Source: Salarchaeum sp. JOR-1
GTDB taxonomy: Archaea; Halobacteriota; Halobacteria; Halobacteriales; Halobacteriaceae
Assembly (NCBI RefSeq): GCF_007833275.1
Contig: NZ_CP042241.1
Span: 124,001-188,000, forward strand
Direction: 5' to 3'
Length of the DNA stretch: 64,000 nt
Shown: piece after piece, positions 34,860 through 44,276 of the stretch
Layout: every line of letters starts with the position of its first letter
Numbering within the stretch: position 1 is the stretch's first letter
The notes under the pieces: model-generated
The model's database searches: none
Seen by the model: only the letters and a program-made list of their open reading frames with translations
What the model was told of the DNA's origin: nothing
Made by a program: the position numbers and the translations under genes

Positions 34860-36377
34860 CTATACACCACCTCCGAGAATCGCGGTGACGGAGTCCTGAA
34901 TCATACGCATGAGGGCGTCGGGAGCGACGCCGAGTCCGATAGCCAAGAGGACGAGCACGACGCCGGGCGCGAGCGCGCTCCGCGCCGGGTCGGCGACCGC
35001 GGCGTCCGTGTCGACCGCGTACGGGCCGAAGAGGACGCGCTGCATCGTCCACAGCAGGTAGCCGGCGATGACGACGATGCCGAACATCGCGACGGCCGTG
35101 AGGAGCGCGGCGTTCTCGTAGGCGGCCTGGAAGGAGCCGGTGAAGATGAAGAACTCCGCGGCGAACCCGCTCATCAGCGGGAGGCCCATGTAGCCGAACG
35201 CGCCCGCGACGAACAGGCTTCCCGTGACGGGCATCTCCGACATGACGCCGGAGAGCTTATCGACCATCCGGGTTCCCGTGGATCGCTCGATCGCGCCGAC
35301 CGCGAGGAACAGCAGGCCGATGAGGAGGCCGTGGCTCACCATCTGGAACGTCGCGCCCGCGAGGCCGTACGTCGTGTACGCGACGAGGCCGAGGAGCACG
35401 AACCCCATCGAGGGAATCGACGTGTACGCGACGATGCGCTTGAGGTCTTGCTGGCTCACCGCGACGAACGACCCGTACAGGACGGTGACGACCGCAACCG
35501 CCGCGAGGAGCGGCGCGAACTCGCGCGTGGTCTCGGGGAACATCGTGACGTTGAACCGCAACAGCGAGTACGTCCCCATCTTCGTCACGACGCCCGCGAG
35601 CACGAGCGTGACCGGAGTCGGGGCTTCCGTGTACGCGTCCGGGAGCCACGTGTGGAACGGGACGAGCGCCGTCTTCACCGCGAACCCGAAGAACAGCGCG
35701 AAGAACGCGACGGTCGTGACGGTGTCGGGCGCGAGGCCGTAGAACGTCGTGAGTTCGTCGCCGCGCACGGCGGCCGCGACGGCCGCGAGGTCGAAGGACT
35801 CGACGGGCGACGCGAACACGACGAGCATGAAGCCGACGAACAGCACGAGGCTCGCGACGTTCGTGTACACGAAGAACTTGATGGCGGCGTACGACCGCCG
35901 GGGGCCGCCCCAGACCGAGATGAGGAGGTAGAGCGGGACGAGCACGAACTCCCAGAACACGAACCAGACGAAGAAGTCGAGCGCGGCGAACACGCCGAAC
36001 AGGCTGGCTTCCGTGAACAGGAGGAGCGCGTAGAACGCGGAGCGGCGCTCGTCGATGTAGTTCCACGCGGTCACGACGGCGAGCGTCGTCATCACGGCGG
36101 TGAGCACGACGAGCGGGAGGCTGATCCCGTCGAGTCCGACGTGCCACTGGAGCGCGTACTCGCCGAGCGAGATCCACTGCCGCGTGGTCTCGAAGGCGGG
36201 CGTGCCGCTCTGGAGGAGGGCGTTGCCCGCTCCGTCGTAGCGACTGTACAACAGGAGACTGCCGGCGAGGGGCAGGACGCTGAGCGCGGCCGCGAGTTCC
36301 GCCGCCCACTTCTCGGGCGCGGCGAACACGGCGACGGCGCTCAGGAACGTGACTGCGAGTAAGGCTTCTATCAACAT
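34860..36377 (-). CDS. nuoM: complex I subunit M
   Basis: A 505-residue antiporter-like subunit. FGFAVKTALVPFHTWLPDAY (about 230-250), TEAPTPVTLVLAGV and KRIVAYTSIPSMGFVLLG are conserved proton-channel motifs; the key lysine is in the AVKTALVPFH helix. Gene borders touch on both sides (nuoL stop to its ATG, its stop to the nuoN ATG), indicating tight translational coupling. Confidence 0.96.
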   Translation of the reverse strand: MLIEALLAVTFLSAVAVFAAPEKWAAELAAALSVLPLAGSLLLYSRYDGAGNALLQSGTPAFETTRQWISLGEYALQWHVGLDGISLPLVVLTAVMTTLAVVTAWNYIDERRSAFYALLLFTEASLFGVFAALDFFVWFVFWEFVLVPLYLLISVWGGPRRSYAAIKFFVYTNVASLVLFVGFMLVVFASPVESFDLAAVAAAVRGDELTTFYGLAPDTVTTVAFFALFFGFAVKTALVPFHTWLPDAYTEAPTPVTLVLAGVVTKMGTYSLLRFNVTMFPETTREFAPLLAAVAVVTVLYGSFVAVSQQDLKRIVAYTSIPSMGFVLLGLVAYTTYGLAGATFQMVSHGLLIGLLFLAVGAIERSTGTRMVDKLSGVMSEMPVTGSLFVAGAFGYMGLPLMSGFAAEFFIFTGSFQAAYENAALLTAVAMFGIVVIAGYLLWTMQRVLFGPYAVDTDAAVADPARSALAPGVVLVLLAIGLGVAPDALMRMIQDSVTAILGGGV

Positions 36378-38387
36378 CTAGAACCACCCCCCGAGGAACC
36401 CGACCACGGCGAGCACGACGACGAGGCCGAGCGTGAGGAGCGTGAGGTAGTTCGACACCCGTCCGGTCTGCAGGCGGCGGGTCTGCGCGCCGCTGAAGAG
36501 GGTGACGCTCGATACGCCGTCGACGACGCCGTCGACGATTCCCTGGTCGAACTTGCTCGCGCCCCGGGAGACGGGGAGCGCGACGCCGGTCGCGAGCCAG
36601 TCCTGGAACTCGTCCTGGTAGTAGTTGTTGTAGAGCAGGGTCTTCGCGGCGCCGAGTTTCTCCGTGTGCTCGGTGGGTTCGGGGCCGCGGTAGAGCACCC
36701 ACGCGAGCAGGACGCCGGCGAGCGCGAGCGCGAGGGAGACGCCCGCGGTCAGTAGCGTGCTGACCGCGGTCGCGGTGTAGGCGGCGTTCGCGACGACGAG
36801 GTCGTGGTAGTGGTGCGCGGCGGTCGCCTCGATGGGGCCCTGGAGCCACGAGTCGAGGAAGGTGACGCTCGCGCCCGTGAGTTCGTGAATCAGGCCGGGG
36901 TTGACGAACCCGACGACGGTCGCGCCGACGCCGAGCACGGCGACGGGGAGTTTCATGCTCCACCCCGCGTCGTGCGCGGACTCCGCCTCGCTCGTCCGGG
37001 GTTCGCCGTGGAAGGTGAGGAGCACCATCCGAATCGTGTAGAACCCGGTGAAGAACACGGCGATCAGTCCGAGCACGGCGGCGACGAGCACAGCGGTGTT
37101 CCCGCCGAGGCCGAACACGAGCGCCTCGTGGAGGACGGCGTCCTTCGACCAGAACCCCGCGAACGGCACGACGCCGGCGAGCGCGAGCGATCCGGCGAGG
37201 AACGCCCAGTACGTCACTGGAAGCTTGTCCTTCAATCCGCCCATGTTCCACATGTCCTCGTCGTGGTGCATCGCGACGATGACGACGCCCGCGCCGAGGA
37301 AGAGGAGAGACTTGAAGACGGCGTGGGTGAGCAGGTGGAAGACGCCCGCGACGTACCCGCCGGCGCCGAGGCCGAGCATCATGTAGCCGTACTGGCTGAT
37401 GGTGGAGTACGCGAGCACTTGCTTGATTTCGCGCTTCACGAGCGCCATCGTCGCGGCGAACAGCGCCGTGAACCCGCCGACGAGCGCGATGACCGCGAGC
37501 ACGGTCGGGAGCTGCGCGTACACGCCGTACATCCGGGCGACGAGGTAGACGCCGGCCGCGACCATCGTCGCGGCGTGGATGAGCGCCGACACGGGCGTCG
37601 GGCCTTCCATCGCGTCCGGGAGCCACGTGTGGAGCGGGAACTGCGCGGACTTCCCGATGACGCCACCGAGGACGAGGAGTCCGAGGGCGGCGAACCAGTT
37701 CTGCGCGCTCAGTCCGAAGTACGTCGTCGCACCGCCCTCCAGACCGGCGGCGACGAGTTCGGGGAGTTCGGTGAACGTCGCGGTGCCGAACGTCCCGAGA
37801 ATCCCCACGAGACCGAGGAGGAGGAAGTAGTCCCCGAAGCGCGTGACGAGGAACGCCTTCTTCGCGGCGCTCGCGGGGCCGGGCCGGGTGTACCAGTGGC
37901 CGATGAGCCACCACGAGCAGAACCCGACGAGTTCGAAGAAGACGAAGCTCATCAGGAGGTTGTCGGCGAGCGTGAACGCGAGCATGCTCGCGGTGAACAA
38001 GCCGAGGCCGGCGTAGTAGCGCGGCCGGCCGGGTTCGTTCTCGGCGTTCATGTAGCCGAGGCTGAACACGTGAACCGCGAGCGAGACGACCGACACCAGA
38101 ACCGCCATCATCGCCGACAGCGGGTCGACGAGCAGGCCGAAGTGGAGGCTGAAGGTGCCGTCGCCCGCGACCCACGTGTAGAGTTCTTCGTTCAGCGTTT
38201 CGCCGCCGCTGACCGCGAGGAAGACCCACGCGGACAGCAGCAGCGACCCTGCGGTCGCGAGGATTCCGGGAATCGCGCCGTCCCTGGGGAGGACGCGCGG
38301 CGCGTAGTGGCCGACGAGGAGCGCGACGAGGAATCCGGCGAGCGGCAGGGCGGGAATCGCCGCAGCGTAGTCGAGTGCACCCGCCAT
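36378..38387 (-). CDS. nuoL: complex I subunit L
   Basis: A 669-residue antiporter-like subunit with the long C-terminal arm helix. IGKSAQFPLHTWLPDAMEGP, TPVSALIHAATMVAAGVYL and KQVLAYSTISQYGYMMLGL are diagnostic. The last 120 residues hold the lateral helix region and a final anchor helix ending FLGGWF. It lies between nuoK and nuoM. Confidence 0.96.
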   Translation of the reverse strand: MAGALDYAAAIPALPLAGFLVALLVGHYAPRVLPRDGAIPGILATAGSLLLSAWVFLAVSGGETLNEELYTWVAGDGTFSLHFGLLVDPLSAMMAVLVSVVSLAVHVFSLGYMNAENEPGRPRYYAGLGLFTASMLAFTLADNLLMSFVFFELVGFCSWWLIGHWYTRPGPASAAKKAFLVTRFGDYFLLLGLVGILGTFGTATFTELPELVAAGLEGGATTYFGLSAQNWFAALGLLVLGGVIGKSAQFPLHTWLPDAMEGPTPVSALIHAATMVAAGVYLVARMYGVYAQLPTVLAVIALVGGFTALFAATMALVKREIKQVLAYSTISQYGYMMLGLGAGGYVAGVFHLLTHAVFKSLLFLGAGVVIVAMHHDEDMWNMGGLKDKLPVTYWAFLAGSLALAGVVPFAGFWSKDAVLHEALVFGLGGNTAVLVAAVLGLIAVFFTGFYTIRMVLLTFHGEPRTSEAESAHDAGWSMKLPVAVLGVGATVVGFVNPGLIHELTGASVTFLDSWLQGPIEATAAHHYHDLVVANAAYTATAVSTLLTAGVSLALALAGVLLAWVLYRGPEPTEHTEKLGAAKTLLYNNYYQDEFQDWLATGVALPVSRGASKFDQGIVDGVVDGVSSVTLFSGAQTRRLQTGRVSNYLTLLTLGLVVVLAVVGFLGGWF

Positions 38388-38388
38388 C

Positions 38389-38691
38389 TTACCACCTCAT
38401 TGACGTAGGAATCGTCACATCGACGCCTTTGAAGTTCCGGTACAGGGTGAGCACGATACCGATGCCCACGGCGACCTCCGCGGCCGCGAGCGCCATCGCG
38501 AACAGGCTGAAGGTCTGGCCGACGAGGTTGCCGTGCATGTGGCTGAACGCGATGAAGTTGAGGTTCGCGGCGTTCAGCATGAGTTCGACGCTCATCAGGA
38601 AGACCAATGCGTTCCGCCGGGTGAGCACGCCGAACACGCCGATGCAGAAGATGCCGGCGGACAACAGGAGGAAGTACTCCGTGGGGATCAC
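38389..38691 (-). CDS. nuoK: complex I subunit K
   Basis: A 100-residue three-helix subunit. The conserved acidic residues are in LVFLMSVELMLNAANLNFIA and AMALAAAEVAVGIGIVL, where the glutamates line the proton path. The start is GTG, overlapping the nuoJ2 stop (GTGA). Confidence 0.94.
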   Translation of the reverse strand: MIPTEYFLLLSAGIFCIGVFGVLTRRNALVFLMSVELMLNAANLNFIAFSHMHGNLVGQTFSLFAMALAAAEVAVGIGIVLTLYRNFKGVDVTIPTSMRW

Positions 38692-39008
38692 TCGTCGTCA
38701 CCCCACTTGAGCGGGTTGCCGATGCTGCCGTCCTCGCGCTTCGCGAGGAGCACCGCGCCGACGAGCGCCGCGACCAAGACGAGGTCGATGAGTTCGAACG
38801 CGGCGAGGAAGCCCTCGGTCGGCGCGCCGCTCTGCTCCGTGAAGTCGAAGAGCGAGTACCCGATGTCCGCGATGAGCGTGGCGTCCGCGGGGTAGCCCGC
38901 GGGATCGGGGAGGCTCGCGCCGAGGAACGCCGCCGCCATCACGGCGAACAGCGCGACGGCGGCGAGACCGGGGAGGAGGTCGAGATCGGCGAAGCGCGAA
39001 CGCGCCAT
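38688..39008 (-). CDS. nuoJ2: complex I subunit J, C-terminal half (separate gene)
   Basis: A 106-residue membrane protein covering the end of NuoJ: an N-terminal helix (LPGLAAVALFAVMAAAFLG) and a second helix (AFELIDLVLVAALVGAVLLA), then a polar tail ending KWGDDE. Bacterial NuoJ is a single protein; here it is divided into two genes that overlap by one base (stop TGA within ATG). The split is known from haloarchaea. Confidence 0.88.
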   Translation of the reverse strand: MARSRFADLDLLPGLAAVALFAVMAAAFLGASLPDPAGYPADATLIADIGYSLFDFTEQSGAPTEGFLAAFELIDLVLVAALVGAVLLAKREDGSIGNPLKWGDDE

Positions 39009-39280
39009 CAGCCCGCCACCTCCGGTTCCTCGTCGTCGGCTGCGCGCGTGAGCATCACCGCGAACGCGATGAGCACGAGCACGCCGCCGACGTACACGAG
39101 CACCTGCATCGCCGCCGGGAACTCCGCGTTCAGCCACACGAAGTGAACGGCGAGCGAGAGGAGCGCGCCCCCCAGCATCAGCGCCGAGTGCCAGACGTCA
39201 CGCATCAGCACGACGCCCAGACTGAACGCGAGCGTGACGAGCGCGAGCACCGCGAACGCTCCCGTTTCGACGAGCGTCAC
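39008..39280 (-). CDS. nuoJ1: complex I subunit J, N-terminal half (separate gene)
   Basis: A 90-residue protein with three helices: GAFAVLALVTLAFSLGVVLM, NuoJ-typical HSALMLGGALLSLAVHFVWL, and QVLVYVGGVLVLIAFAVMLT with the conserved tyrosine in VLVYVGG. The start is GTG (39280), overlapping the nuoI TGA (GTGA). It ends in an acidic tail DDEEPEVAG. Confidence 0.9.
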   Translation of the reverse strand: MTLVETGAFAVLALVTLAFSLGVVLMRDVWHSALMLGGALLSLAVHFVWLNAEFPAAMQVLVYVGGVLVLIAFAVMLTRAADDEEPEVAG

Positions 39281-39738
39281 TGGTAATCCACCTCGCCTTC
39301 GCCCTCGCCGACCCACGCCGACCGGTCGGGCTCGCGGGCCGCGAGCGGATCCAGGTCTTTGTACCACGGGACGTTCTTCAGCTGCTCCTTGTTGTACGCG
39401 AGGTCGTGTTTGGTGTCCCCGGTGAACTCGAAGTTCTGCGTCAGCAGGATGGCGTCCACGGGACACACCTCCTCGCAGAGCCGGCAGTAGATGCACTGAC
39501 CGACGTGGAGGTTGTACTGTTCGCCCTGTCGCTTGTCGTCGGTGACGATGTGGATGGTGTCGTTCGGACACACCTTCTCGCACTGCCGACACCAGATACA
39601 GCGCTCCTGACTGAACTTGTGAATCCCGCGGAACCGCGGGCTCACCTCGGGCGCCGTATCGGGGTACTCGACGGTGAACGTCTTCCCGTCGAGCGCGTGC
39701 TTCATCGTCGTCGCCATGGATTTGAGTACGCCTATCAT
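39277..39738 (-). CDS. nuoI: complex I subunit I (two 4Fe-4S clusters)
   Basis: A 153-residue ferredoxin-type subunit. Cluster motifs are C47, C50, C53, C57 (CIWCRQCEKVC) and C82, C85, C88, C92 (CIYCRLCEEVC), the N6a and N6b sites passing electrons to NuoB. The start at 39738 overlaps the nuoH TGA. The C-terminal tail (about 120-153) is acidic. With no NuoEFG in the operon, the electron donor that feeds these clusters is unknown. Confidence 0.95.
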   Translation of the reverse strand: MIGVLKSMATTMKHALDGKTFTVEYPDTAPEVSPRFRGIHKFSQERCIWCRQCEKVCPNDTIHIVTDDKRQGEQYNLHVGQCIYCRLCEEVCPVDAILLTQNFEFTGDTKHDLAYNKEQLKNVPWYKDLDPLAAREPDRSAWVGEGEGEVDYQ

Positions 39739-40784
39739 GCGATCACCCCCACGATGACTGCGGTGAGAACGAGGTTTGCGAAGGACAGTACGAGCATGCC
39801 CTTCCACCCCATCTCGATGAGCTGGTCGATCCGGACGCGGGGAACCGCGGACCGACACCACTGCGTGAAGAGGAACACCGCCCAGATTTTGGCGATGAAC
39901 CAGACGATACCGGGGAGCCACGGGCCGGCGGGGCCGCCGAGGAAGAGCGTGGCGATGATTGCGCCGCCGAGGAAGATGTGGAGGAACTCCCCGAGGTAGA
40001 AGAGGACGAAGTACACCGACGAATACTCGGTCTGGTAGCCTGCGACGAGTTCGCTCGGCGCGTCCGCGAGGTCGAAGGGATTTCTCCCGACCTCGGCGAG
40101 GTTCGCGACGAGGAACAGCGCGAACGCGAACGGGTTCACGAACCCGAACCACATCGGGATGCGGACGCCGGCGATAACGGCGAGCGTCTCGGACTGCGCG
40201 GCGACGATTTCACTCATCTGTAGCGATCCGGCGAGCAGCACGACCGAAGCGGCCGTGACGACGAGCGGAATCTCGTACGCGATGCTCTCGGCGACCGCGC
40301 GCATGCTGCCGAGGAACGAGTACTTGTTCGACGACGCGTAGCCGCCGGCGACGATACCGAGGACGGAGAGCGAGGAGACGGCGAAGACGAACGCGATACC
40401 GACCTCGGGGTCAGCGAGCTGGATGCCGTTTCCCATCGGAATCACGGCGAATCCGAGGAGCGCGCTGAACGGCAGGACGAAGGGGGCGAGATCCCAGGCG
40501 GGACGGTCGACGCCTTCGGGGACGATGCGTTCCTTCGACAGCAGGCGGACGGCGTCCGCGACGATGATGAACAGGCCGAACGGCCCGACCTTGCTCACGG
40601 CGATGCGGTCGGTGAACGCCGCCGTGATCTTCCGCTTCGCCCACGGACCGGCGACGGCGCTCAGCGTCAACAGCAGCGTCGCGACGAACGCCGCGGCGAG
40701 CAGCGCGCTCAGCACCTCCACCCAGAGCGGCGGGGTCGCGCCGTACCCGAGCAGTTCGCTGATAGTGACGGGGAGCGTGCTCAT
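39735..40784 (-). CDS. nuoH: complex I subunit H
   Basis: A 349-residue membrane subunit with eight helices that closes the quinone chamber. Landmarks: KVGPFGLFIIVADAVRLLSKE, the acidic loop with AEVGRNPFDLADAPSELVAGYQTEY, and RVRIDQLIEMGWKGMLVLSF near the end. It overlaps nuoCD and nuoI by ATGA on each side. Confidence 0.96.
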   Translation of the reverse strand: MSTLPVTISELLGYGATPPLWVEVLSALLAAAFVATLLLTLSAVAGPWAKRKITAAFTDRIAVSKVGPFGLFIIVADAVRLLSKERIVPEGVDRPAWDLAPFVLPFSALLGFAVIPMGNGIQLADPEVGIAFVFAVSSLSVLGIVAGGYASSNKYSFLGSMRAVAESIAYEIPLVVTAASVVLLAGSLQMSEIVAAQSETLAVIAGVRIPMWFGFVNPFAFALFLVANLAEVGRNPFDLADAPSELVAGYQTEYSSVYFVLFYLGEFLHIFLGGAIIATLFLGGPAGPWLPGIVWFIAKIWAVFLFTQWCRSAVPRVRIDQLIEMGWKGMLVLSFANLVLTAVIVGVIA

Positions 40785-42460
40785 CTGTCTACCTCACCCA
40801 GGATGATGTCGAGGCTGCCGAGGGTCGCGATGAGGTCTGGAATGTACTCGCCGTTACTCATCGCGGGGAGCGCCTGCAGGTTCGAGAAGCACGGGCTTCG
40901 AATCTTGAAGCGCGCGGGCTTCCCGGTGCCGTCCGAGCGGATGTAGACGCCGAGTTCACCCTTCGCGCCCTCGACCGCGCGATACGTCTCTCTGTCCTCC
41001 TCGGGGTTGAGCGTCCGCGGGACGTTCGACTGGACGTCCCGGTCGTCCTCGGGCCAGTCTTCGAGGAGGTCGACGCACTGTTCGATGATGCGCGCGGACT
41101 GCTCGACCTCCCGCATCCGCACGAGCAGCCGGCTGTAGTTGTCCTTCCCGGACTCGGTGACGACGTCCCAGTCGAGGTGTTCGTAGTAGCCGTAGGGGTC
41201 GTCGCGGCGGAGGTCGTAGTCCACGCCGGACGCGCGGGCGACCGGGCCGGTGACGCCGTAATCCTTCGCCGTCTCCGGTTCGAGGACGCCGGTGTCGACG
41301 GCGCGGAGCTGGAAGAGTTCGTTGTCCGTGATGAGGTCGTGGTACTCCTCCAGGCGGCTCGGAAGTTCGTCGAGGAACTCACGGACGTTCTCGAAGAACG
41401 TCTCCCGGGGTTCGGGGATGTCCCACACCACGCCGCCGAGGCGGAAGTAGTTGAACATCATCCGCTGGCCGGTGAGGTCTTCGAGGAGCTTCTGGACGTT
41501 CTCGCGGTCGCGCATCGCGTACATGAAGATCGCCGTGAACTCGCCGTAGATGTCGAGACAGAACGTCCCGAGCGCGAGCATGTGGCTGGCGATGCGGCAG
41601 AGCTCCGCGCCCATCGTCCGGATGACCTGCGCGTACTCCGGCACCTCGATGTCGTTCAGGTCTTCCGCGGTGCGGGCGTACGCCCACTCGTTCAGCAACC
41701 CGGCGGACGCGTAGTCCCAGCGGTCGGGGTACGGCATGATCTGGTAGCGGTAGTTCCCGTTCTGCGCCATCTGCTCCTCGCAGCGGTGGAGGTAGCCGAT
41801 GTCGGGTTCCACGTCCACCACTTGCTCGCCGTCCAATACGGTTTCGAGGTGGAGGACGCCGTGGGTCGCCGGGTGGTGCGGGCCGATGTTGAGGAACATC
41901 GTGTCCGACTCCTCGTCCCGGAACTTACCCTCGAGGGGGTTCTTGTTCTCCTCGAACGTCACGATCTGGGGCTTGTTCTGGTTGTAGTCCCGGCCGAGCG
42001 GGTGGCCCTGCCACGTCTCCGGCAGGAGGATGCGGCGGAGGTCGGGGTGGTCGTCGTACTGGACGCCGACGAGGTCGTACGCCTCGCGTTCGTGCCACTC
42101 CGCGGTCTTGAACACCGAGGACGCGGACTGACTCACGGGGTCGTCTCGGCTCGTCGGCACCACCACGGACACCTCCTCCGTCGGGTCGTTGTACTTCTTC
42201 AGGTGGTAGATGGACTCGAAGCGATCCTCGTACTCCTGGCTCGTCACGGCGGAGAGGTGGTCGAATCCGGCGTCCTCCTTCAGCGCGCTCAGCGACTCCT
42301 CGACGCGGTCGGCGCGCACCACGAACCCGTCCGCGTTCAGGTGGCTCTCGCGGCCGACCACGGCGTCCCCGAGCAGTTCTTCGAGCGCGTCGTAGTCGAC
42401 GCCCATCGGCTCCACCGACGGTTCGGACTCCTCGTCGGGCGTCTCGTCGGCCTGACTCAT
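40781..42460 (-). CDS. nuoCD: complex I subunit C-D fusion
   Basis: A 559-residue fusion. Residues 20-170 are NuoC (ending with EREAYDLVGVQYDDHPDLRR and ETWQGHPLGRDY), and residues 185-559 are NuoD, a 49-kDa homologue with NIGPHHPATHGVLH (quinone-site histidine), DIGYLHR and, at the C-terminus, GSLDIILGEVDR. The NiFe-hydrogenase-type cysteines are absent, as expected for complex I. Confidence 0.95.
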   Translation of the reverse strand: MSQADETPDEESEPSVEPMGVDYDALEELLGDAVVGRESHLNADGFVVRADRVEESLSALKEDAGFDHLSAVTSQEYEDRFESIYHLKKYNDPTEEVSVVVPTSRDDPVSQSASSVFKTAEWHEREAYDLVGVQYDDHPDLRRILLPETWQGHPLGRDYNQNKPQIVTFEENKNPLEGKFRDEESDTMFLNIGPHHPATHGVLHLETVLDGEQVVDVEPDIGYLHRCEEQMAQNGNYRYQIMPYPDRWDYASAGLLNEWAYARTAEDLNDIEVPEYAQVIRTMGAELCRIASHMLALGTFCLDIYGEFTAIFMYAMRDRENVQKLLEDLTGQRMMFNYFRLGGVVWDIPEPRETFFENVREFLDELPSRLEEYHDLITDNELFQLRAVDTGVLEPETAKDYGVTGPVARASGVDYDLRRDDPYGYYEHLDWDVVTESGKDNYSRLLVRMREVEQSARIIEQCVDLLEDWPEDDRDVQSNVPRTLNPEEDRETYRAVEGAKGELGVYIRSDGTGKPARFKIRSPCFSNLQALPAMSNGEYIPDLIATLGSLDIILGEVDR

Positions 42461-43164
42461 GGCGAGTCAGCCCAGTTGTACCGCATGACGAGCGTTTCTT
42501 CGTCTATCTCGCCCGCGAGTTCCTGTACGAGTTCGTCCCGGTCGAGGTCGCCGAACTCCTCCAGTTCGTACGGCTTCACCGTGACGGGCGCGCTCTCGCC
42601 GTTCATCACGCGCTCCTGGAGTTTCACGACGCCGTAGACGAGCGCTTCGGGGCGGGGTGGACACCCGGGGACGTGGATGTCCACGGGGATGACCTCCTCC
42701 GCGCCCTTGAGGACGTTGTAGCCCTCCTGGAACGGCCCGCCGGAGATCGTACACGACCCCATGCCGACGACGAACTTCGGTTCGGGCATCTGGTCGTAGA
42801 CGCGCTTCATCCGCGGCGCGAACTTCGAGACGATGGTTCCGGGCACGATCATCACGTCGGCCTGCCGCGGACTGGCGCGCGGGACGCCGGATCCGAAGCG
42901 GTCGAGGTCGTGTTTGACCGCGTACGTGTGCATCATCTCGATGCTGCAACAGGCGATGCCGAACTGCAGCATGAACATCGAGTTCCCGCGAACCCAGTCC
43001 ATGAACTTATCGAACTTCGTGAGGATGAACGGGGACGTGCCGAGCGCTTCGCGCAGTTTCGAGTTGAAGCGGTCGTCGACGCCCTCGCCCATGCGGGCCT
43101 CCCGGGTCTTGGTCTGCGGCGCTGTACTTTCGGCTATCGCGTCCCGTGGCGTGTCACTACTCAT
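42457..43164 (-). CDS. nuoB: complex I subunit B (4Fe-4S cluster N2)
   Basis: A 235-residue subunit with the N2 cluster ligands C72, C73 (GIACCSIEMM), C138 (GMGSCTISGG) and C168 (VPGCPPRPEAL). It has a 45-residue N-terminal extension that is polar and poorly conserved. It overlaps nuoA by 8 bases upstream and nuoCD by ATGA downstream. Confidence 0.96.
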   Translation of the reverse strand: MSSDTPRDAIAESTAPQTKTREARMGEGVDDRFNSKLREALGTSPFILTKFDKFMDWVRGNSMFMLQFGIACCSIEMMHTYAVKHDLDRFGSGVPRASPRQADVMIVPGTIVSKFAPRMKRVYDQMPEPKFVVGMGSCTISGGPFQEGYNVLKGAEEVIPVDIHVPGCPPRPEALVYGVVKLQERVMNGESAPVTVKPYELEEFGDLDRDELVQELAGEIDEETLVMRYNWADSP

Positions 43165-43555
43165 GCTTGTACTCGTACCGTGGGTTCCGCACCCAACTCA
43201 CCGCGCCGTTCCGCCACGCCCACACGAGTCCGACGACGAGAACGCCGATGAAGACGAGCATGGGTGCGAGCGCGGCAACGAGGCCCTGACTGTCGACCGC
43301 GGACCGATAGATGACGGTCCAGGGGAGAATGAGCACGGTCTCGATGTCGAAGACGACGAACAGCAGCGCGACCATGTAGTATTGGATGTTGAACCGAAGA
43401 CGCGTGCTCCCGGTCGGAACCTCGCCGCTCTCGAACGCGGCGCGTTTCCCTTGTTCGGGCACACTGGGACGTAGCAGGGTGGAGACGGCCACCATCGAGA
43501 GAGGGATGATGACGCCGACAGCCGCCAGCGCGCCGATGGCGATCCAGGTGTTCAT
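43157..43555 (-). CDS. nuoA: complex I subunit A
   Basis: A 132-residue three-helix subunit with the family core KRAAFESGEVPTGSTRLRFN, IQYYMVALLFVVFDIETVLI and a third helix LVAALAPMLVFIGVLVVGLV. It is the first gene of the operon; upstream lies a TATA-like box at 43589-43598. The purE-purK pair is transcribed in the same direction further upstream. Confidence 0.95.
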   Translation of the reverse strand: MNTWIAIGALAAVGVIIPLSMVAVSTLLRPSVPEQGKRAAFESGEVPTGSTRLRFNIQYYMVALLFVVFDIETVLILPWTVIYRSAVDSQGLVAALAPMLVFIGVLVVGLVWAWRNGAVSWVRNPRYEYKHE

Positions 43556-43588
43556 AACTCCGTATCGTCTGTCGATTCAGCAGCCACA

Positions 43589-43598
43589 CCTATAAACG
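43589..43598 (-). promoter_or_regulatory. probable promoter of the nuo operon
   Basis: On the minus strand CGTTTATAGG lies 34-43 bases before the nuoA ATG. With a transcription start about 25 bases downstream, the leader would be about 10 bases. It is the only TATA-like sequence between purE and nuoA. Confidence 0.5.
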
Positions 43599-43670
43599 TT
43601 GATTCTTCCATCGACGGGCGAACGACGGCGTCTACGGGCGTTTCGCGTCGTCTCGAAGGAACGGGTTCGC

Positions 43671-44276
43671 TCAGTCGTCGCGGCGCTCGCGAAAGCCCTC
43701 GACGCCGCGGTCGTGGAGGTCGCGGGAGACGGCCGCGACGCCCGCGCGGCGGTCGTCGTGGAGGTCGCGGAGGCGGGCTTCGAGGTCGGCGTCGGAGCGC
43801 GCGAGCACTTGCGCGGCGGAGAGGCCCGCGTTGTAGGACTTCCCGGCGTCCACGGCCGTCAGAGGTGCGCCCGTCGGCATCCCGATGACGGAGTCCACGG
43901 ACTTCTCCTGCACGGGCACGCCGACGACGGGCACGGGGTAGGCGATGGACGCGGTCATGTTCGGGAGGTCGGCGGACTTCCCGCCAGCGCCCGCGATGAC
44001 GACGTCGAGGCCGCGGTCGCCGGCGGTGTCGGCGTACGCGTACATGAGGTCGGGCGTCCGATGCGCGGACACCACCCACGTCTCGAACGAGTAGCCCGCG
44101 GGCGGGTTCTCGGGGTCTGTCTCCTCCGCGAACCCGAGGTCGGTGAGGGCCTCCGCGGCCCCGGCCATCGTGTCGAGGTCGGAGTCCGACCCCATCACGA
44201 TCCCCACGTCGGGCGTGTGCTCGCGGTCCGATTCGGCGTCCGTCTCGAAGAAGTCGATGAGGTCTTGAACGGTCAT
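43671..44276 (-). CDS. purE: N5-carboxyaminoimidazole ribonucleotide mutase
   Basis: A 201-residue PurE. MGSDSDL (28-34) is the substrate-binding motif, AHRTPDLMYAYA and GAGGKSADLPNMTA follow, and GMPTGAPLTAVD is the conserved loop. About 20 residues precede the usual start. It works with PurK in the two-step carboxylation of aminoimidazole ribonucleotide in purine synthesis. Its ATG overlaps the purK stop (ATGA). Confidence 0.94.
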   Translation of the reverse strand: MTVQDLIDFFETDAESDREHTPDVGIVMGSDSDLDTMAGAAEALTDLGFAEETDPENPPAGYSFETWVVSAHRTPDLMYAYADTAGDRGLDVVIAGAGGKSADLPNMTASIAYPVPVVGVPVQEKSVDSVIGMPTGAPLTAVDAGKSYNAGLSAAQVLARSDADLEARLRDLHDDRRAGVAAVSRDLHDRGVEGFRERRDD

